Made by a program: the position numbers and the translations under genes. The notes under the pieces were generated by a model. The model was not told the DNA's origin, did not search any database, and worked only from the letters and a program-made list of their open reading frames with translations. Positions 51,690 through 60,893 of a stretch of 64,000 bases of DNA are shown here, piece after piece. The DNA comes from an uncultured Muribaculaceae bacterium (GTDB lineage Bacteria > Bacteroidota > Bacteroidia > Bacteroidales > Muribaculaceae): contig CALUMH010000015.1 of the NCBI GenBank assembly GCA_944321685.1, positions 1-64,000 of the forward strand, in the 5' to 3' direction. Position 1 is the first letter of the stretch. Each line of letters opens with the position of its first letter.

Positions 51690-52749
51690 ATACCGCAATG
51701 TGCTTGTAGCCCGCTTTTCGGCTCTTGGCGACGTGGCCATGACCATACCGGTGGTGTACTCGGTGTGCGTGGGCAATCCCGATACGCGTTTCATAATGAT
51801 TACGCAAAAGGTGGCATCGACGTTGTTTATCAGCACGCCGCCAAATCTTGTTGTAATAGGCGTTGACACCAAGACCGACTACCATGGCGTGCGCGGAATG
51901 TTCAGGTTGAAACGCGAACTTGTCAAGGAATATGGCATCGACCTTTTCATCGACTTGCACGATGTGTTGCGGACATGGATACTTGCTGCCGCGTTTATCT
52001 TGAGCGGAATCAAGGTTCTGCGCTTCAAGAAAGGCAGGCAAGGGAAATATGAGCTTACGCGCAAGCATAACAAGCACATGTTGCCGCTCATTTCTTCGAG
52101 GGCTCGTTACCGTGAGGTGTTTTACCGTGCAGGGTTTGCCACGGGCGACTTGTTCATGTCGATTTTCGGGAACCAAAAAGCCTCTCCGGAACTGTATTCT
52201 TCGGTTTCCGCGCCCAAGGAACCGGGCAACCTGTGGATAGCCATTGCACCGTTTGCTAAGCACCAAGGTAAAATTTACCCGTTGCAATCGATGCAAAAAG
52301 TGGTGGAAACCGTTGCCAAGTGGCCGCATACTACCGTATTCCTGATGGGTGCCGGGCGCGATGAATGCGCCACATTTGAAAAATGGGCCGACAATCATGA
52401 AAATGTGCATAACCTTGCCTCGCGCCGCAACGGGTTCCCGTGTGAACTTGCGTTGCTAAGCAATTGCGACGTGATGGTATCGATGGATTCTGCCAATATG
52501 CACCTTGCGTCGCTTGTGAGGCTGCCGGTGGTGTCGGTGTGGGGAGCCACGCACCCTTATTGCGGTTTCCTGGGCTGGCACCAGGAAGAGCGCAACGCCG
52601 TGCAACTTAACTTGTCGTGCCGCCCGTGCTCGGTATTCGGCAACAAGCCATGCCTGCGAGGTGATTACTTCTGCCTTACCGGCATACAGCCACAAATGAT
52701 CATCGACCACATTCGCCAGGCCCTATCGGAACGCGGCATCATGGTTTAG
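51664..52749 (+). CDS. GT9 family (heptosyltransferase-like) glycosyltransferase
   Basis: A 361-residue GT-B glycosyltransferase of family 9. The N-terminal motif is VLVARFSALGDVAMTIPVVYSV, as in WaaC/WaaF/RfaQ. The C-terminal donor site includes IAIAPFAKHQGKIYPLQSM (family AP.A....K.WP) and SNCDVMVSMDSANMHLASLVRLPVVSVWGATHPYCGF, where VMVSMDSANMHLA is the diagnostic D-S-x-x-x-H-x-A. It transfers a sugar, perhaps not heptose, to the LPS core. It overlaps DUF4254 upstream and converges on queG by 11 bases. Confidence 0.88.
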   Translation: MQKNRGSDKYRNVLVARFSALGDVAMTIPVVYSVCVGNPDTRFIMITQKVASTLFISTPPNLVVIGVDTKTDYHGVRGMFRLKRELVKEYGIDLFIDLHDVLRTWILAAAFILSGIKVLRFKKGRQGKYELTRKHNKHMLPLISSRARYREVFYRAGFATGDLFMSIFGNQKASPELYSSVSAPKEPGNLWIAIAPFAKHQGKIYPLQSMQKVVETVAKWPHTTVFLMGAGRDECATFEKWADNHENVHNLASRRNGFPCELALLSNCDVMVSMDSANMHLASLVRLPVVSVWGATHPYCGFLGWHQEERNAVQLNLSCRPCSVFGNKPCLRGDYFCLTGIQPQMIIDHIRQALSERGIMV

Positions 52750-53683
52750 ATGTCTCTTGCAGCGCGGCGTTGCGGCATAAGCCGTCGAGGCGAGTGCGGC
52801 GCACTGCACTATGGGCAAACAGGTGGCGGAAACGGGCCGGTGTCATTTCTTTCAAATCTTTTCGTGTAAGTGATAAAAATTCTTCCGACGGGGAAAAATC
52901 GGGGATTGTGGTGCCGGAGGCATTCTTGTTGTGCGGGCACACAAGTTGGCAGGCATCACAACCATATACCCGGTTTCCTGCGGCACCGGCGACCCATGCG
53001 GGCAATTCCCCGCGCCGCTCTATCAGTTGGCACGAAAGGCACTGCCGGGCATCAAGGGCTTTCCCACCGTGCAAGGCTCCGCCCGGACAGGCTGTTTCGC
53101 ATAACAGGCAATTTCCGCACGACAGCCGGCAAGGTTCGTCGGGTTCTACTTCGAGCGTGGTGACAAGTTCGCCAAGGAAGAAAAACGATCCCCGGCCGGG
53201 AATTATTAAAGTGTTGTTCCGTCCCACAAAACCTATACCGGCACGTTGCGCCCAGTATCGTTCACGTATGGGGGCTGTGTCAACGCATGGGCGCGATATG
53301 CACCCTGCCGTTTCTTCGATGAATGCTGCAAGGCGGAATAATCGTTCTTTTACCACTTCGTGATAGTCGCGTCCGTAGGCATACAGTGCGAATTGAGGTG
53401 CATCGGCAGGTTGCTGGCGAGGCGGCAAGTAATTGATTGCGACGCTGATTACTGTTTTTGCCCCTTCGAGCAGCAGGCGCGGGTCGTTGCGCACGTCGCG
53501 ATACCTGGTGGCATAATCCATGCAGTCGTTATGTCCGGCTGCAATCCAGTTGTCGTATGCTTCTACAGCCCACTGCTCAACCGGTTCGGCACAAGCAAAG
53601 CCGCAGGCATCGAAGCCCAAAGACAATGCCTTGCGGCGCACGGCTTCACGCACGTCACGGTTCTTGGAGCGGCAAAAATCCAT
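52739..53683 (-). CDS. queG: epoxyqueuosine reductase
   Basis: A 314-residue cobalamin and two [4Fe-4S] enzyme that reduces epoxyqueuosine to queuosine in tRNA. The N-terminal catalytic half includes YLPPRQQPADAPQFALYAYGRDYHEVVK and the CVDTAPIRERYWAQRAGIGFVGRN block with the catalytic Asp. Cluster motifs are CGNCLLCETACPGG and YGCDACQLVCPHN, with an extra Cys in ARQCLSCQL. The C-terminal HEAT repeat found in some homologues is missing, as in the short class. Its start overlaps the deacetylase gene by 29 bases. Confidence 0.92.
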   Translation of the reverse strand: MDFCRSKNRDVREAVRRKALSLGFDACGFACAEPVEQWAVEAYDNWIAAGHNDCMDYATRYRDVRNDPRLLLEGAKTVISVAINYLPPRQQPADAPQFALYAYGRDYHEVVKERLFRLAAFIEETAGCISRPCVDTAPIRERYWAQRAGIGFVGRNNTLIIPGRGSFFFLGELVTTLEVEPDEPCRLSCGNCLLCETACPGGALHGGKALDARQCLSCQLIERRGELPAWVAGAAGNRVYGCDACQLVCPHNKNASGTTIPDFSPSEEFLSLTRKDLKEMTPARFRHLFAHSAVRRTRLDGLCRNAALQETSKP

Positions 53684-54272
53684 AACCCTGTTCCATAAGC
53701 CACTCTATCGACCGAGGCAAGGCATATTTCATGTTGGCCTCGGCCTTCAGCGAGTCGTGGAATACTATTATCGAGCCGTTACGCGCATATCGTTTCACAT
53801 TGTGGAACACCTGTTCCCCGGAAAGCTTGCGGTTGTAATCGCGCGTAACAAGGTCATACATGACTATATTGTAATGATTTTTCAGCAACCTCGCCGTTCC
53901 CCATCGCATAATGCCATGTGGCGGGCGGAACAATGTGGAGCCTATAAGTTCCTCGGCTTCTTTCACATTGCGCAGATAGGTGCGTGTCGATACCATGGAA
54001 CTTTGCACGTGGCTCATGGTGTGGTTGCCCACGCTGTGTCCGCGTCGGCGTAATTCGGCAAACAGTTCGGGATTTCTCAACACATTCTCGCCGACGCAGA
54101 AAAATGTAGCTTTAATGCCGTAATGGTCGAGTGTGTCGAGTACCCACGGGGTAACTTCGGGGATAGGCCCGTCGTCAAATGTGAGGTAAACCACCTTCTT
54201 GCGACGGTTGAGTCTCCACAACGCCTCGGGGAAAAGCATCCGGTACAGTAATGGCGGCTGTTCTATGAGCAT
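53655..54272 (-). CDS. polysaccharide deacetylase (NodB homology domain)
   Basis: A 205-residue carbohydrate esterase family 4 protein. The catalytic motif 1 is VYLTFDDGPIPE (Asp-Asp), motif 2 is GHSVGNHTMSHVQ (metal His residues) and motif 3 is LFRPPHGIMRWG. Later come VTRDYN (motif 4 region) and IIVFHDSLKAEANM with the catalytic His. No signal peptide is seen, but a hydrophobic N-terminus (LIEQPPLLYRML) may associate with membrane. It removes N- or O-acetyl groups from a glycan such as peptidoglycan or LPS. It overlaps queG. Confidence 0.88.
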   Translation of the reverse strand: MLIEQPPLLYRMLFPEALWRLNRRKKVVYLTFDDGPIPEVTPWVLDTLDHYGIKATFFCVGENVLRNPELFAELRRRGHSVGNHTMSHVQSSMVSTRTYLRNVKEAEELIGSTLFRPPHGIMRWGTARLLKNHYNIVMYDLVTRDYNRKLSGEQVFHNVKRYARNGSIIVFHDSLKAEANMKYALPRSIEWLMEQGYGFLPLQEP

Positions 54273-54289
54273 GGTTTGGGTTAAATATG

Positions 54290-54319
54290 TGTAGAGACGC
54301 GATTAATCGCGTCTCTACA
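54290..54319. repeat. perfect 30-bp palindrome, GACGCGAT family
   Basis: TGTAGAGACGCGATT followed directly by its reverse complement. This is the most complete single copy of the family in the window (others at 16350-16436 and 46019-46044). It lies 18 bases after the end of the DUF2723 gene on the minus strand and may serve as its terminator. Confidence 0.75.
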
Positions 54320-54336
54320 TGGAATGAATTGTTATT

Positions 54337-57300
54337 TTATTTCTGTTGCCCGCGCTGGCGGAATTGTATTTGGCGGTTGAAATTAACGCCGCGTGCTTCA
54401 AGCTCATGAACCATGTTTTCGGTCTTTTCTTCGCTTGCAATTATGCCATACAAGTCGAGCAAGTCCATCAAGTAATGTTGGTCGATATACTGGTCGTTAT
54501 ATGACAAGCGGCGATAGTCACCTAAGTCGAGCGACTGGCAGAATATAACATACTGAGCATACAAGTCGATTTCTTTTTCAAGAATGTCGAGAGCCTTTTG
54601 CGTGCAGGCTTCGTCCTTGCATTCCTCGCCTATGATTGCATAAGCCTGTGCTATGCGCTGTCCTATCTGTATCGAATACTGAGCCGAAGCCTCGGGCAGT
54701 TTCTCATTCATGAGGTCAAGCACTTCACGAGCCTTGTCATACTTGCCTTCGTTGATGAGGGCTGCGGCCAGGTCGGTAATGGTGGAACGTGTGGTTGTCA
54801 CCATTCGGCGTACGGTTTCGTCGAGATACAAGTGTCCGTCTTGGTCTTGGTCAAGCCCACCCCAACGGAACTTTGTAGTTACTATGTCATACATCTTCTC
54901 GGTGTTGGCCGGGATTACGCCGCCACGCACATTGCCACGTATCGGCATAAGTTGGTAAGCCATGCCGGTACATTGCATATAATCCTGTAAACCAAGGTAG
55001 TAACTTTCAGGCACAGTCATTGCAAAGTAAACCGGTCGTTTCCACCCTTCGGTGATGCTTGAATTGATTATGTCCAAGCACATCACCTTGCTCGACGACA
55101 TTGCCATTTCCCGTGCTGTATATTGGTCGGCAAGCATATTGCAGTCGATATATTCCTCGATGGCAGCGGCGTGTTGCGGTTTCACGATACCTGCATCTAC
55201 AACTGCTTGCGAGTCAACCGGGATATACATCACCGGATATTTTATTTCGGGTAATTTCCATTCATTGCGCTTATAGTCGCCCGAATAATATTGTTTTAAC
55301 GACACGCTCACAGGTACCGGCATGGTATCGGGATATATGAAGTAGCCGTATTGCCGTTCGTTGTAGGCATAAGTGGTACCATCGGCCATCATCGGCAGCG
55401 GCTCCGACTCGTAGGCCGGGCGGCGCATTTGGTTAATATACCAGTCGGTGCTCAAGTAGCTCAGGTTCACTACGCGCACGTCGGTGCGGAAACCTTCCAC
55501 CTCCTGGCAATACCACAACGGGAATGTGTCGTTGTCGCCATTGGTAAATATTATGCCGTTTTCATCTACGCTCGACAAATAATTCATACCGAAGTCGCGG
55601 GCGGCATAACGGCCCGAGCGATCATGGTCGTCCCACGTTTGGCTCACCATTTGGAACGGCACCACCAGTCCCAAAGCACAAGCCACGGCAGCCACGGCAA
55701 GGCTCTTGCGGCTTGTAAAATCTTCCTCTGCGGCTTTGGGCTGTTTCTTTGCTTTGCTCAGCAGGAACATGATGGTTTTCCATAACCCGGCAACTCCCAT
55801 GCCCACCCAAATGGCAAAGGCATAGAACGAACCGGCAAAAGCGTAATCACGTTCACGCGGCTGGTTGGGCGTTTGGTTCAGGTATATTACAATGGCTATG
55901 CCCGTCATGAAGAAGAGGAAGAATATCACCCAAAACTGCTCTATGCCGCGCTTGTCGGTGAACGCCTGCCACAACAGCCCGAATATGCCCAGCAGCAATG
56001 GCAGCATGAAGAACACGTTGTGTCCTTTGTTGTCGGTTGTGAGGTCGGCAGGCAGCAACGACTGGTCGCCCAGGCGCGGATTATCGATGAACGGAATGCC
56101 ACTCACCCAGTTGCCGTGAGTGATTTCACCCTGCCCTTGTATGTCGTTTTGGCGACCCACGAAATTCCACATGAAGTAACGCCAATACATATAATTAAGT
56201 TGGTAGTCGATGAAAAACCGCAGGTTTTCAAGCATTGTCGGCTTGGTGCGGGTTTCGGCCTTTATTGGATTTCCGTTGCGGTCGATTTGAGTCGTAGCCG
56301 TCACTTGCCGTCCTTTCAAGCCTATCCAGTCGCGATACTGTGCTGCGTGAGCCGAACTGTATATGCGAGGGAAAAGCATATTCATCTCGGGGGCATATTC
56401 GTAGGTCTCGGAATATCCTATCGCCTTGTAGCGGTCGGGCTGGTCGGGCGAAGTTTTTACCTCTTTGGCATACAAGGTTTTGCCTTGATGGGAAACAGGT
56501 GTCATTGTGCCGTTTGGCTGTTCCTGATAAATAATCGGGGCATTCAACGTCTGCCCGTAGAACAACGGGCGGTCGCCATATTGCTCACGGTTAAGGTAAC
56601 TGCCAAGTGCAAACACGTTGTCGGGCGAGTTTTGGTCCATCGGCGTTTGTGCCGACGAGCGTATGAGAATGAGCGCATAAGACGAGTAGCCGATGAAAAT
56701 CACCAATATGCTGAGTACCGTTACCGAGAAAATGCGCACCGGTATGTGGCGGCAAAGCTTGAACAGGTAATACAGCAATGCTGCCACAAGCAAAATGGGG
56801 AGCAGCCAACCGTCGCCAATGAATAACATTCCCGACAGGAATATGCTCAGGAAGAACGACCACTTGATGGCGGTGGCGTTGCGCTGCTTGTATAGCTCGT
56901 AAAGGCTCCATACAAACACGGCGACAACTACAATTGCATAAATCAGCACGCCGCTGTTAAACGGCATTCCAAGTACGTTCACACTGAACAGTTCGGCATA
57001 CTGGGCTGTCTCGATAAAGCCCGGAACCAACCCGTAAAGTATCAGTACGATTATGCCGAACGACACCAACAAGGCCAGCAACGACCCCTTGACCGATGTA
57101 TTCTTGAATTTCTTGTAGTAGAATACAAGCACGATGGCGGGGATGCACAGCAAGTTGAGCAAGTGTACGGCTATCGAAACGCCTATCACATAGGCTATAA
57201 GTACAAGGTAACGGTCGCTGTGAGGCTCGTCGGCACGGTTTTCCCATTTCAGGATAAGCCAAAAGACGAGTGCCGTGCAGAACGATGAAAAAGCATACAC

Positions 57301-57738
57301 TTCACCTTCGACGGCCGAGAACCAAAATGTGTCGCTCCAAGTGTAAACAAGCGAACCGGCAATGCCGCTGCCGAAGATCAACAACATCTGCACAAGCGAC
57401 ATTCCTGTGGCATCATCTTTAACCACAAGCCGCCTTACGAGGTGGGTTATGGTCCAAAACAGCAACAATATGGTTGCCGCACTAAGCAATGCCGACATCG
57501 AATTGACGCACATCGCAACGGTCGATGGGTCGCTGCTGAAATTAATGGCAAAACGTGCCGCCAACATGAAGATGGGGTTGCCCGGCGGGTGCCCCACTTC
57601 GAGCTTGTAACCTTGTGAAATAAATTCGCCGCAATCCCAAAAACTTGCGGTAGGCTCGATGGTCATCAGGTAAGTGACTGCCGCCACGGCAAACATAAGC
57701 CACCCGAGCGCATTGTTGAGAATGTTGTATCTTTTCAT
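54337..57738 (-). CDS. DUF2723 membrane protein (TMEM260-like)
   Basis: An 1,133-residue membrane protein. The DUF2723 domain opens with TYLMTIEPTASFWDCGEFISQGYKLEVGHPPGNPIFMLAAR, the hallmark including the Asp-Cys-Gly-Glu cluster. About 12 transmembrane helices fill residues 10-640, and a large soluble part with TPR-like helices near the C-terminus (LAAALINEGKYDKAREVLDLMNE) follows. DUF2723 is related to GT-C/PMT-type glycosyltransferases, and the human homologue TMEM260 is a protein O-mannosyltransferase, so protein glycosylation is a fair guess. A TATATTTG promoter lies at 57774-57781 on the minus strand. Confidence 0.85.
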   Translation of the reverse strand: MKRYNILNNALGWLMFAVAAVTYLMTIEPTASFWDCGEFISQGYKLEVGHPPGNPIFMLAARFAINFSSDPSTVAMCVNSMSALLSAATILLLFWTITHLVRRLVVKDDATGMSLVQMLLIFGSGIAGSLVYTWSDTFWFSAVEGEVYAFSSFCTALVFWLILKWENRADEPHSDRYLVLIAYVIGVSIAVHLLNLLCIPAIVLVFYYKKFKNTSVKGSLLALLVSFGIIVLILYGLVPGFIETAQYAELFSVNVLGMPFNSGVLIYAIVVVAVFVWSLYELYKQRNATAIKWSFFLSIFLSGMLFIGDGWLLPILLVAALLYYLFKLCRHIPVRIFSVTVLSILVIFIGYSSYALILIRSSAQTPMDQNSPDNVFALGSYLNREQYGDRPLFYGQTLNAPIIYQEQPNGTMTPVSHQGKTLYAKEVKTSPDQPDRYKAIGYSETYEYAPEMNMLFPRIYSSAHAAQYRDWIGLKGRQVTATTQIDRNGNPIKAETRTKPTMLENLRFFIDYQLNYMYWRYFMWNFVGRQNDIQGQGEITHGNWVSGIPFIDNPRLGDQSLLPADLTTDNKGHNVFFMLPLLLGIFGLLWQAFTDKRGIEQFWVIFFLFFMTGIAIVIYLNQTPNQPRERDYAFAGSFYAFAIWVGMGVAGLWKTIMFLLSKAKKQPKAAEEDFTSRKSLAVAAVACALGLVVPFQMVSQTWDDHDRSGRYAARDFGMNYLSSVDENGIIFTNGDNDTFPLWYCQEVEGFRTDVRVVNLSYLSTDWYINQMRRPAYESEPLPMMADGTTYAYNERQYGYFIYPDTMPVPVSVSLKQYYSGDYKRNEWKLPEIKYPVMYIPVDSQAVVDAGIVKPQHAAAIEEYIDCNMLADQYTAREMAMSSSKVMCLDIINSSITEGWKRPVYFAMTVPESYYLGLQDYMQCTGMAYQLMPIRGNVRGGVIPANTEKMYDIVTTKFRWGGLDQDQDGHLYLDETVRRMVTTTRSTITDLAAALINEGKYDKAREVLDLMNEKLPEASAQYSIQIGQRIAQAYAIIGEECKDEACTQKALDILEKEIDLYAQYVIFCQSLDLGDYRRLSYNDQYIDQHYLMDLLDLYGIIASEEKTENMVHELEARGVNFNRQIQFRQRGQQK

Positions 57739-57773
57739 TCGCTATGTGTGTATGCGTATAAAATTTCAAGGTG

Positions 57774-57781
57774 CAAATATA
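57774..57781 (-). promoter_or_regulatory. -7 promoter element of DUF2723 gene
   Basis: The minus strand reads TATATTTG, 35 bases before the ATG at 57738. A TTGC at about the -33 position lies 22 bases upstream. Confidence 0.55.
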
Positions 57782-57974
57782 CGGCATAATGCTCGCACCG
57801 CGAGCAACTTTGCCGATATTTTATGTTTTTTTCATACGAACCGCAGCACAATATCAATTACTTGGGGATTTTATGTTTCAGCCATAGGCGGCTGTCGGTT
57901 AAAATTTAATGAATTATAAATCCACACGACAACTGTAAACGGCAGGCCTGTTCGGTTTGTCCGAATTTAATTTG

Positions 57975-57982
57975 TATTTTTG
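57975..57982 (+). promoter_or_regulatory. -7 promoter element of acyltransferase-3 gene
   Basis: TATTTTTG (TAnnTTTG) ends 23 bases before the ATG at 58006. Confidence 0.5.
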
Positions 57983-58005
57983 CATAGGAAACATATCACT
58001 TATAT

Positions 58006-59010
58006 ATGGTTGGCACAGAAAGGAAATCGAATATCGAATTGTTGCGGATTGTGTCGATGCTTGCAATTGTGATGTTGCACATCGGGGCGGCATCGGTGGG
58101 GCTGCCTGAGCCGAAAGGCAACTTGCAGGCGGTTACCGGTCGCGACGTGTGGGTACTCACGGTTGAGGCCTTGTCGATTATAGGTGTCAATTGTTTTGCC
58201 TTGATTTCCGGCTATTTCGGCATAAAAGCCCGTTGGAGTTCTTTCGTGCGGTTGACGTTGCTGTGCGTGGTGTATGCCGTTGGCATTTACACTCTGCTCG
58301 CCGTGTCGGGGCTTGTGCCTTGGTCGTGGGGAGAATGGATTGAATCGTGGATGGTGTATTCTCACACCGACTTGTGGTATGTTCCGGCCTACTTGGGGCT
58401 GTTCCTGCTGAGTCCGTTTCTCAACAGTATGGATTTCAACAAGTGGATATTGGCAGGTTTCATAGCTTTCAACGTGTGGTGCGGTTGGTTGTGGCATGGG
58501 AGTTTCAATCCCACCGGCTACACGGTGGTGCAACTTGTTATGATGTACCTGATAGGGCGTTACATAAGCAACCATGTCAATGTCGAGGCCGGCGGGCACA
58601 GGCTGCGTTATGCCTCGCTTGCGGCATATTTGGTGTGCACCGCATTGATTGTGGTAATGGCGCTTTTTGCCGACAGCCTGTTCACTTATGCCTACAATTC
58701 GCCTTTGGTGCTGGTGTCGTCGGTTGCGCTGTTCTTGTTTTTCGCTTCGCTCGATTTCAGTTCAAAATTTGTCAACCGCCTTGCCGCATCGGCTTTTGCC
58801 GTGTATCTTGTTCATAAAAATCCGTATATTTTCGGCGGGCTGTTAAAGCCTTTCTCGCGCCATGTGTGGGAAAATACGGGCCTGGCCGAATACACGTTGT
58901 TTTTTGTTGCATTCACCATTGCCATATACTTTGTGATTTTCTTTATCGACAGTGTGAGGGCGGCATTGTTCTCTATCATCGGTGCGGCTTTCAAGAAAAC
59001 TCGGGCATGA
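58006..59010 (+). CDS. acyltransferase 3 family membrane protein
   Basis: A 334-residue integral membrane acyltransferase (PF01757). The start KSNIELLRIVSMLAIVMLHIG contains the conserved R and the His in place of the family's R..H. About ten helices follow, including the loop WYVPAYLGLFLLSPFLN and ending IDSVRAALFSII. Members O-acetylate or O-succinylate surface polysaccharides; this looks like the WecH/EPS branch. The acceptor is unknown. It stands alone, 43 bases before lemA. Confidence 0.87.
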   Translation: MVGTERKSNIELLRIVSMLAIVMLHIGAASVGLPEPKGNLQAVTGRDVWVLTVEALSIIGVNCFALISGYFGIKARWSSFVRLTLLCVVYAVGIYTLLAVSGLVPWSWGEWIESWMVYSHTDLWYVPAYLGLFLLSPFLNSMDFNKWILAGFIAFNVWCGWLWHGSFNPTGYTVVQLVMMYLIGRYISNHVNVEAGGHRLRYASLAAYLVCTALIVVMALFADSLFTYAYNSPLVLVSSVALFLFFASLDFSSKFVNRLAASAFAVYLVHKNPYIFGGLLKPFSRHVWENTGLAEYTLFFVAFTIAIYFVIFFIDSVRAALFSIIGAAFKKTRA

Positions 59011-59053
59011 TATTTGTTTGTTTTGTCATTAACATTTTTAACTAATATAATTT

Positions 59054-59647
59054 ATGAAAAAAGGATGCTTGATTGCTGTTATAGCAGTTGTGGTTGTGGT
59101 AGTCCTTGTCGGCGTTTGGGCCGTAGGGTCGCGCAACTCGTTTGTAACCAAGGAAGAAGGTGTTGCAAGTGCATGGTCGCAGGTTGAAAACGTTTACCAA
59201 CGCCGTGCCGACCTTATCCCCAATCTTGTGGAAACCGTGAAAGGCTATGCCACACATGAGCAAACCACGCTCGAAGGTGTGGTGAATGCGCGTGCCAAGG
59301 CAACGCAAATCACCGTTGACCCCGATAAAATAGATGCCGAGAGCCTGCGCCGCTACCAAGAGGCTCAAGGAGAACTGGGTGCGGCACTTGGCCGACTGCT
59401 TGCCGTGTCGGAAAATTATCCCGACTTGAAAGCCAACGAAAATTTCTTGCAACTTCAAGCCCAACTCGAAGGCACAGAAAACCGCATCGCCGTGGAGCGT
59501 AAGAAATTCAACGAGGTGGTGCGCGAATATAATGTATCGGTTCGCCGGTTCCCGGGCAACATAGTCGCATCGATGTTCGGTTTTGAGACAAAGCCATATT
59601 TCGAGGCCGACGAAAGTGCGCACCAAGCCCCCAAGGTGGAATTTTAA
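59054..59647 (+). CDS. lemA: LemA family protein
   Basis: A 197-residue LemA protein anchored by one N-terminal helix (residues about 4-24). It has the family core QVENVYQRRADLIPNLVETVKGYATHE and LQAQLEGTENRIAVERKKFNEVVREYNVSVRRFPGNIVASMFGF. The helical bundle faces the periplasm. Function is not settled; LemA is regularly found with TPM-domain proteins, as here, where two such genes follow at once. Confidence 0.92.
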   Translation: MKKGCLIAVIAVVVVVVLVGVWAVGSRNSFVTKEEGVASAWSQVENVYQRRADLIPNLVETVKGYATHEQTTLEGVVNARAKATQITVDPDKIDAESLRRYQEAQGELGAALGRLLAVSENYPDLKANENFLQLQAQLEGTENRIAVERKKFNEVVREYNVSVRRFPGNIVASMFGFETKPYFEADESAHQAPKVEF

Positions 59648-59653
59648 CGCGCT

Positions 59654-60097
59654 ATGGCACTCAGTGATTTTATCCCCCAAGAGGGGCAAAAGCGTGTGGT
59701 GGAAGCCATTGAAGCCGCCGAAAAACGCACATCGGGCGAAATACGCGTACACATCGAGCCACGTTGTAAATCAGGCGATGCCTATCGCCGTGCCGTGGAG
59801 GTGTTCAATGAATTGAAAATGTATGAAACCGGGCAGCGTAATGCCGTGCTCGTGTATGTTGCCTACAGGTCGCACGTGTTTGCCATAATTGGCGACTGCG
59901 GTATAAACGAGCGTGTGGGCAGCGGCTTTTGGAACGAAGAAATAGAAACGCTTGCCCGTTACTTGCGTCAGGGTGATCCTGTGGGCGGGTTGTGTGAAGT
60001 TATAGGGCAGATAGGCGACAGCCTGTCGGCTTATTTCCCTTGGACCGAAGACGACGTAAATGAACAAAGTGATGAAATTTCTTATAAGGAAAATTAA
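59654..60097 (+). CDS. TPM domain protein, soluble
   Basis: A 147-residue protein with a single TPM (TLP18.3/Psb32/MOLO-1-like) domain. The opening IPQEGQKRVVEAIEAAEKRTSGEIRVHIEPRC and the later NAVLVYVAYRSHVFAIIGDCGINERV are typical. No signal peptide or transmembrane segment is evident, so it is probably cytoplasmic. It sits between lemA (6 bases away) and a second, membrane-bound TPM protein that it overlaps by 38 bases. Confidence 0.88.
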   Translation: MALSDFIPQEGQKRVVEAIEAAEKRTSGEIRVHIEPRCKSGDAYRRAVEVFNELKMYETGQRNAVLVYVAYRSHVFAIIGDCGINERVGSGFWNEEIETLARYLRQGDPVGGLCEVIGQIGDSLSAYFPWTEDDVNEQSDEISYKEN

Positions 60098-60893
60098 GCC
60101 TGCATTTGTGATTCTGGCGGTAATCCTGTTGTCGGCAACGGCAATAGCTGTGGCACAAGTGCCGGCAAGGCCCGACCCGCCTCGCCTTGTGAACGATTTT
60201 TCGGGAATATTGTCGCCGCAGCAAGCCAAGTGGCTTGAAGACTCGCTTGTGCGCTTCGACCGACGCACGAGCAACCAGGTGGTGATTGTCACACTCGACG
60301 ACCTTGGAGGCATGGACCCGGCCGAAATGGCCTATGAAATAGGCGAACAGTGGCAAGTGGGCAGTGCCGAAGACAATAACGGGGTGGTGATACTTGTAAA
60401 GCCAAAGAAAGGAGCATCGCGCGGACAGGCATTCATTGCCACCGGGTACGGGCTTGAAGGTGCATTGCCCGATGCCACTTGCAAAATGATTGTGGAACGT
60501 GAAATGATACCGCACTTCAAACAAAACGATTATTTTGGCGGTATTCGTGCAGCCGTGGGCGTTATATGCCCTATTGCCGCAGGCGAGTACAGCAAGGAAC
60601 GTTATGAGGAAGATTCGGGCATAGGCCCCATGGGGGGCATATTCATGCTGCTGGGAGCTTTTGCAGTGTTTTTTATTATAATGATGCTGGCTCGCAGGTC
60701 GGGAGGAAACAATCATAACGGAAACTCCGGAACATTCGGCTCCGGCGGTATCTTCCTTGGCGGACTGCCATTTGGAGGCATGGGCGGCGGACACAGTCGC
60801 GGAACCGGTTTCGGTGGCGGCTTTGACGGCGGCGGTTTCGGTGGTTTCGGCGGCGGCAGCTTTGGCGGCGGTGGTGCCGGTGGCTCCTGGTAA
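60060..60893 (+). CDS. TPM domain protein, membrane-anchored with Gly-rich tail
   Basis: A 277-residue exported TPM-domain protein. A signal or anchor helix occupies residues about 14-33. The TPM domain spans about 40-170 (VNDFSGILSPQQAKWLEDSLVRFDRRTSNQVVIVTLDDLGG, then GQAFIATGYGLEGALPDATC). A transmembrane helix lies near 190-210 (GGIFMLLGAFAVFFIIMMLAR), followed by a low-complexity Gly/Phe-rich tail ending GGAGGSW. This is the YgcG-like architecture usual with LemA. Function is unknown; maybe envelope stability. Confidence 0.88.
   Translation: MNKVMKFLIRKIKPAFVILAVILLSATAIAVAQVPARPDPPRLVNDFSGILSPQQAKWLEDSLVRFDRRTSNQVVIVTLDDLGGMDPAEMAYEIGEQWQVGSAEDNNGVVILVKPKKGASRGQAFIATGYGLEGALPDATCKMIVEREMIPHFKQNDYFGGIRAAVGVICPIAAGEYSKERYEEDSGIGPMGGIFMLLGAFAVFFIIMMLARRSGGNNHNGNSGTFGSGGIFLGGLPFGGMGGGHSRGTGFGGGFDGGGFGGFGGGSFGGGGAGGSW

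Noticed and set aside
60741..60893. Gly-rich tail as a tandem DNA repeat of special interest
   Set aside because: Low-complexity Gly/Phe tails are usual in YgcG-like TPM proteins; the DNA repetition follows from codon use.
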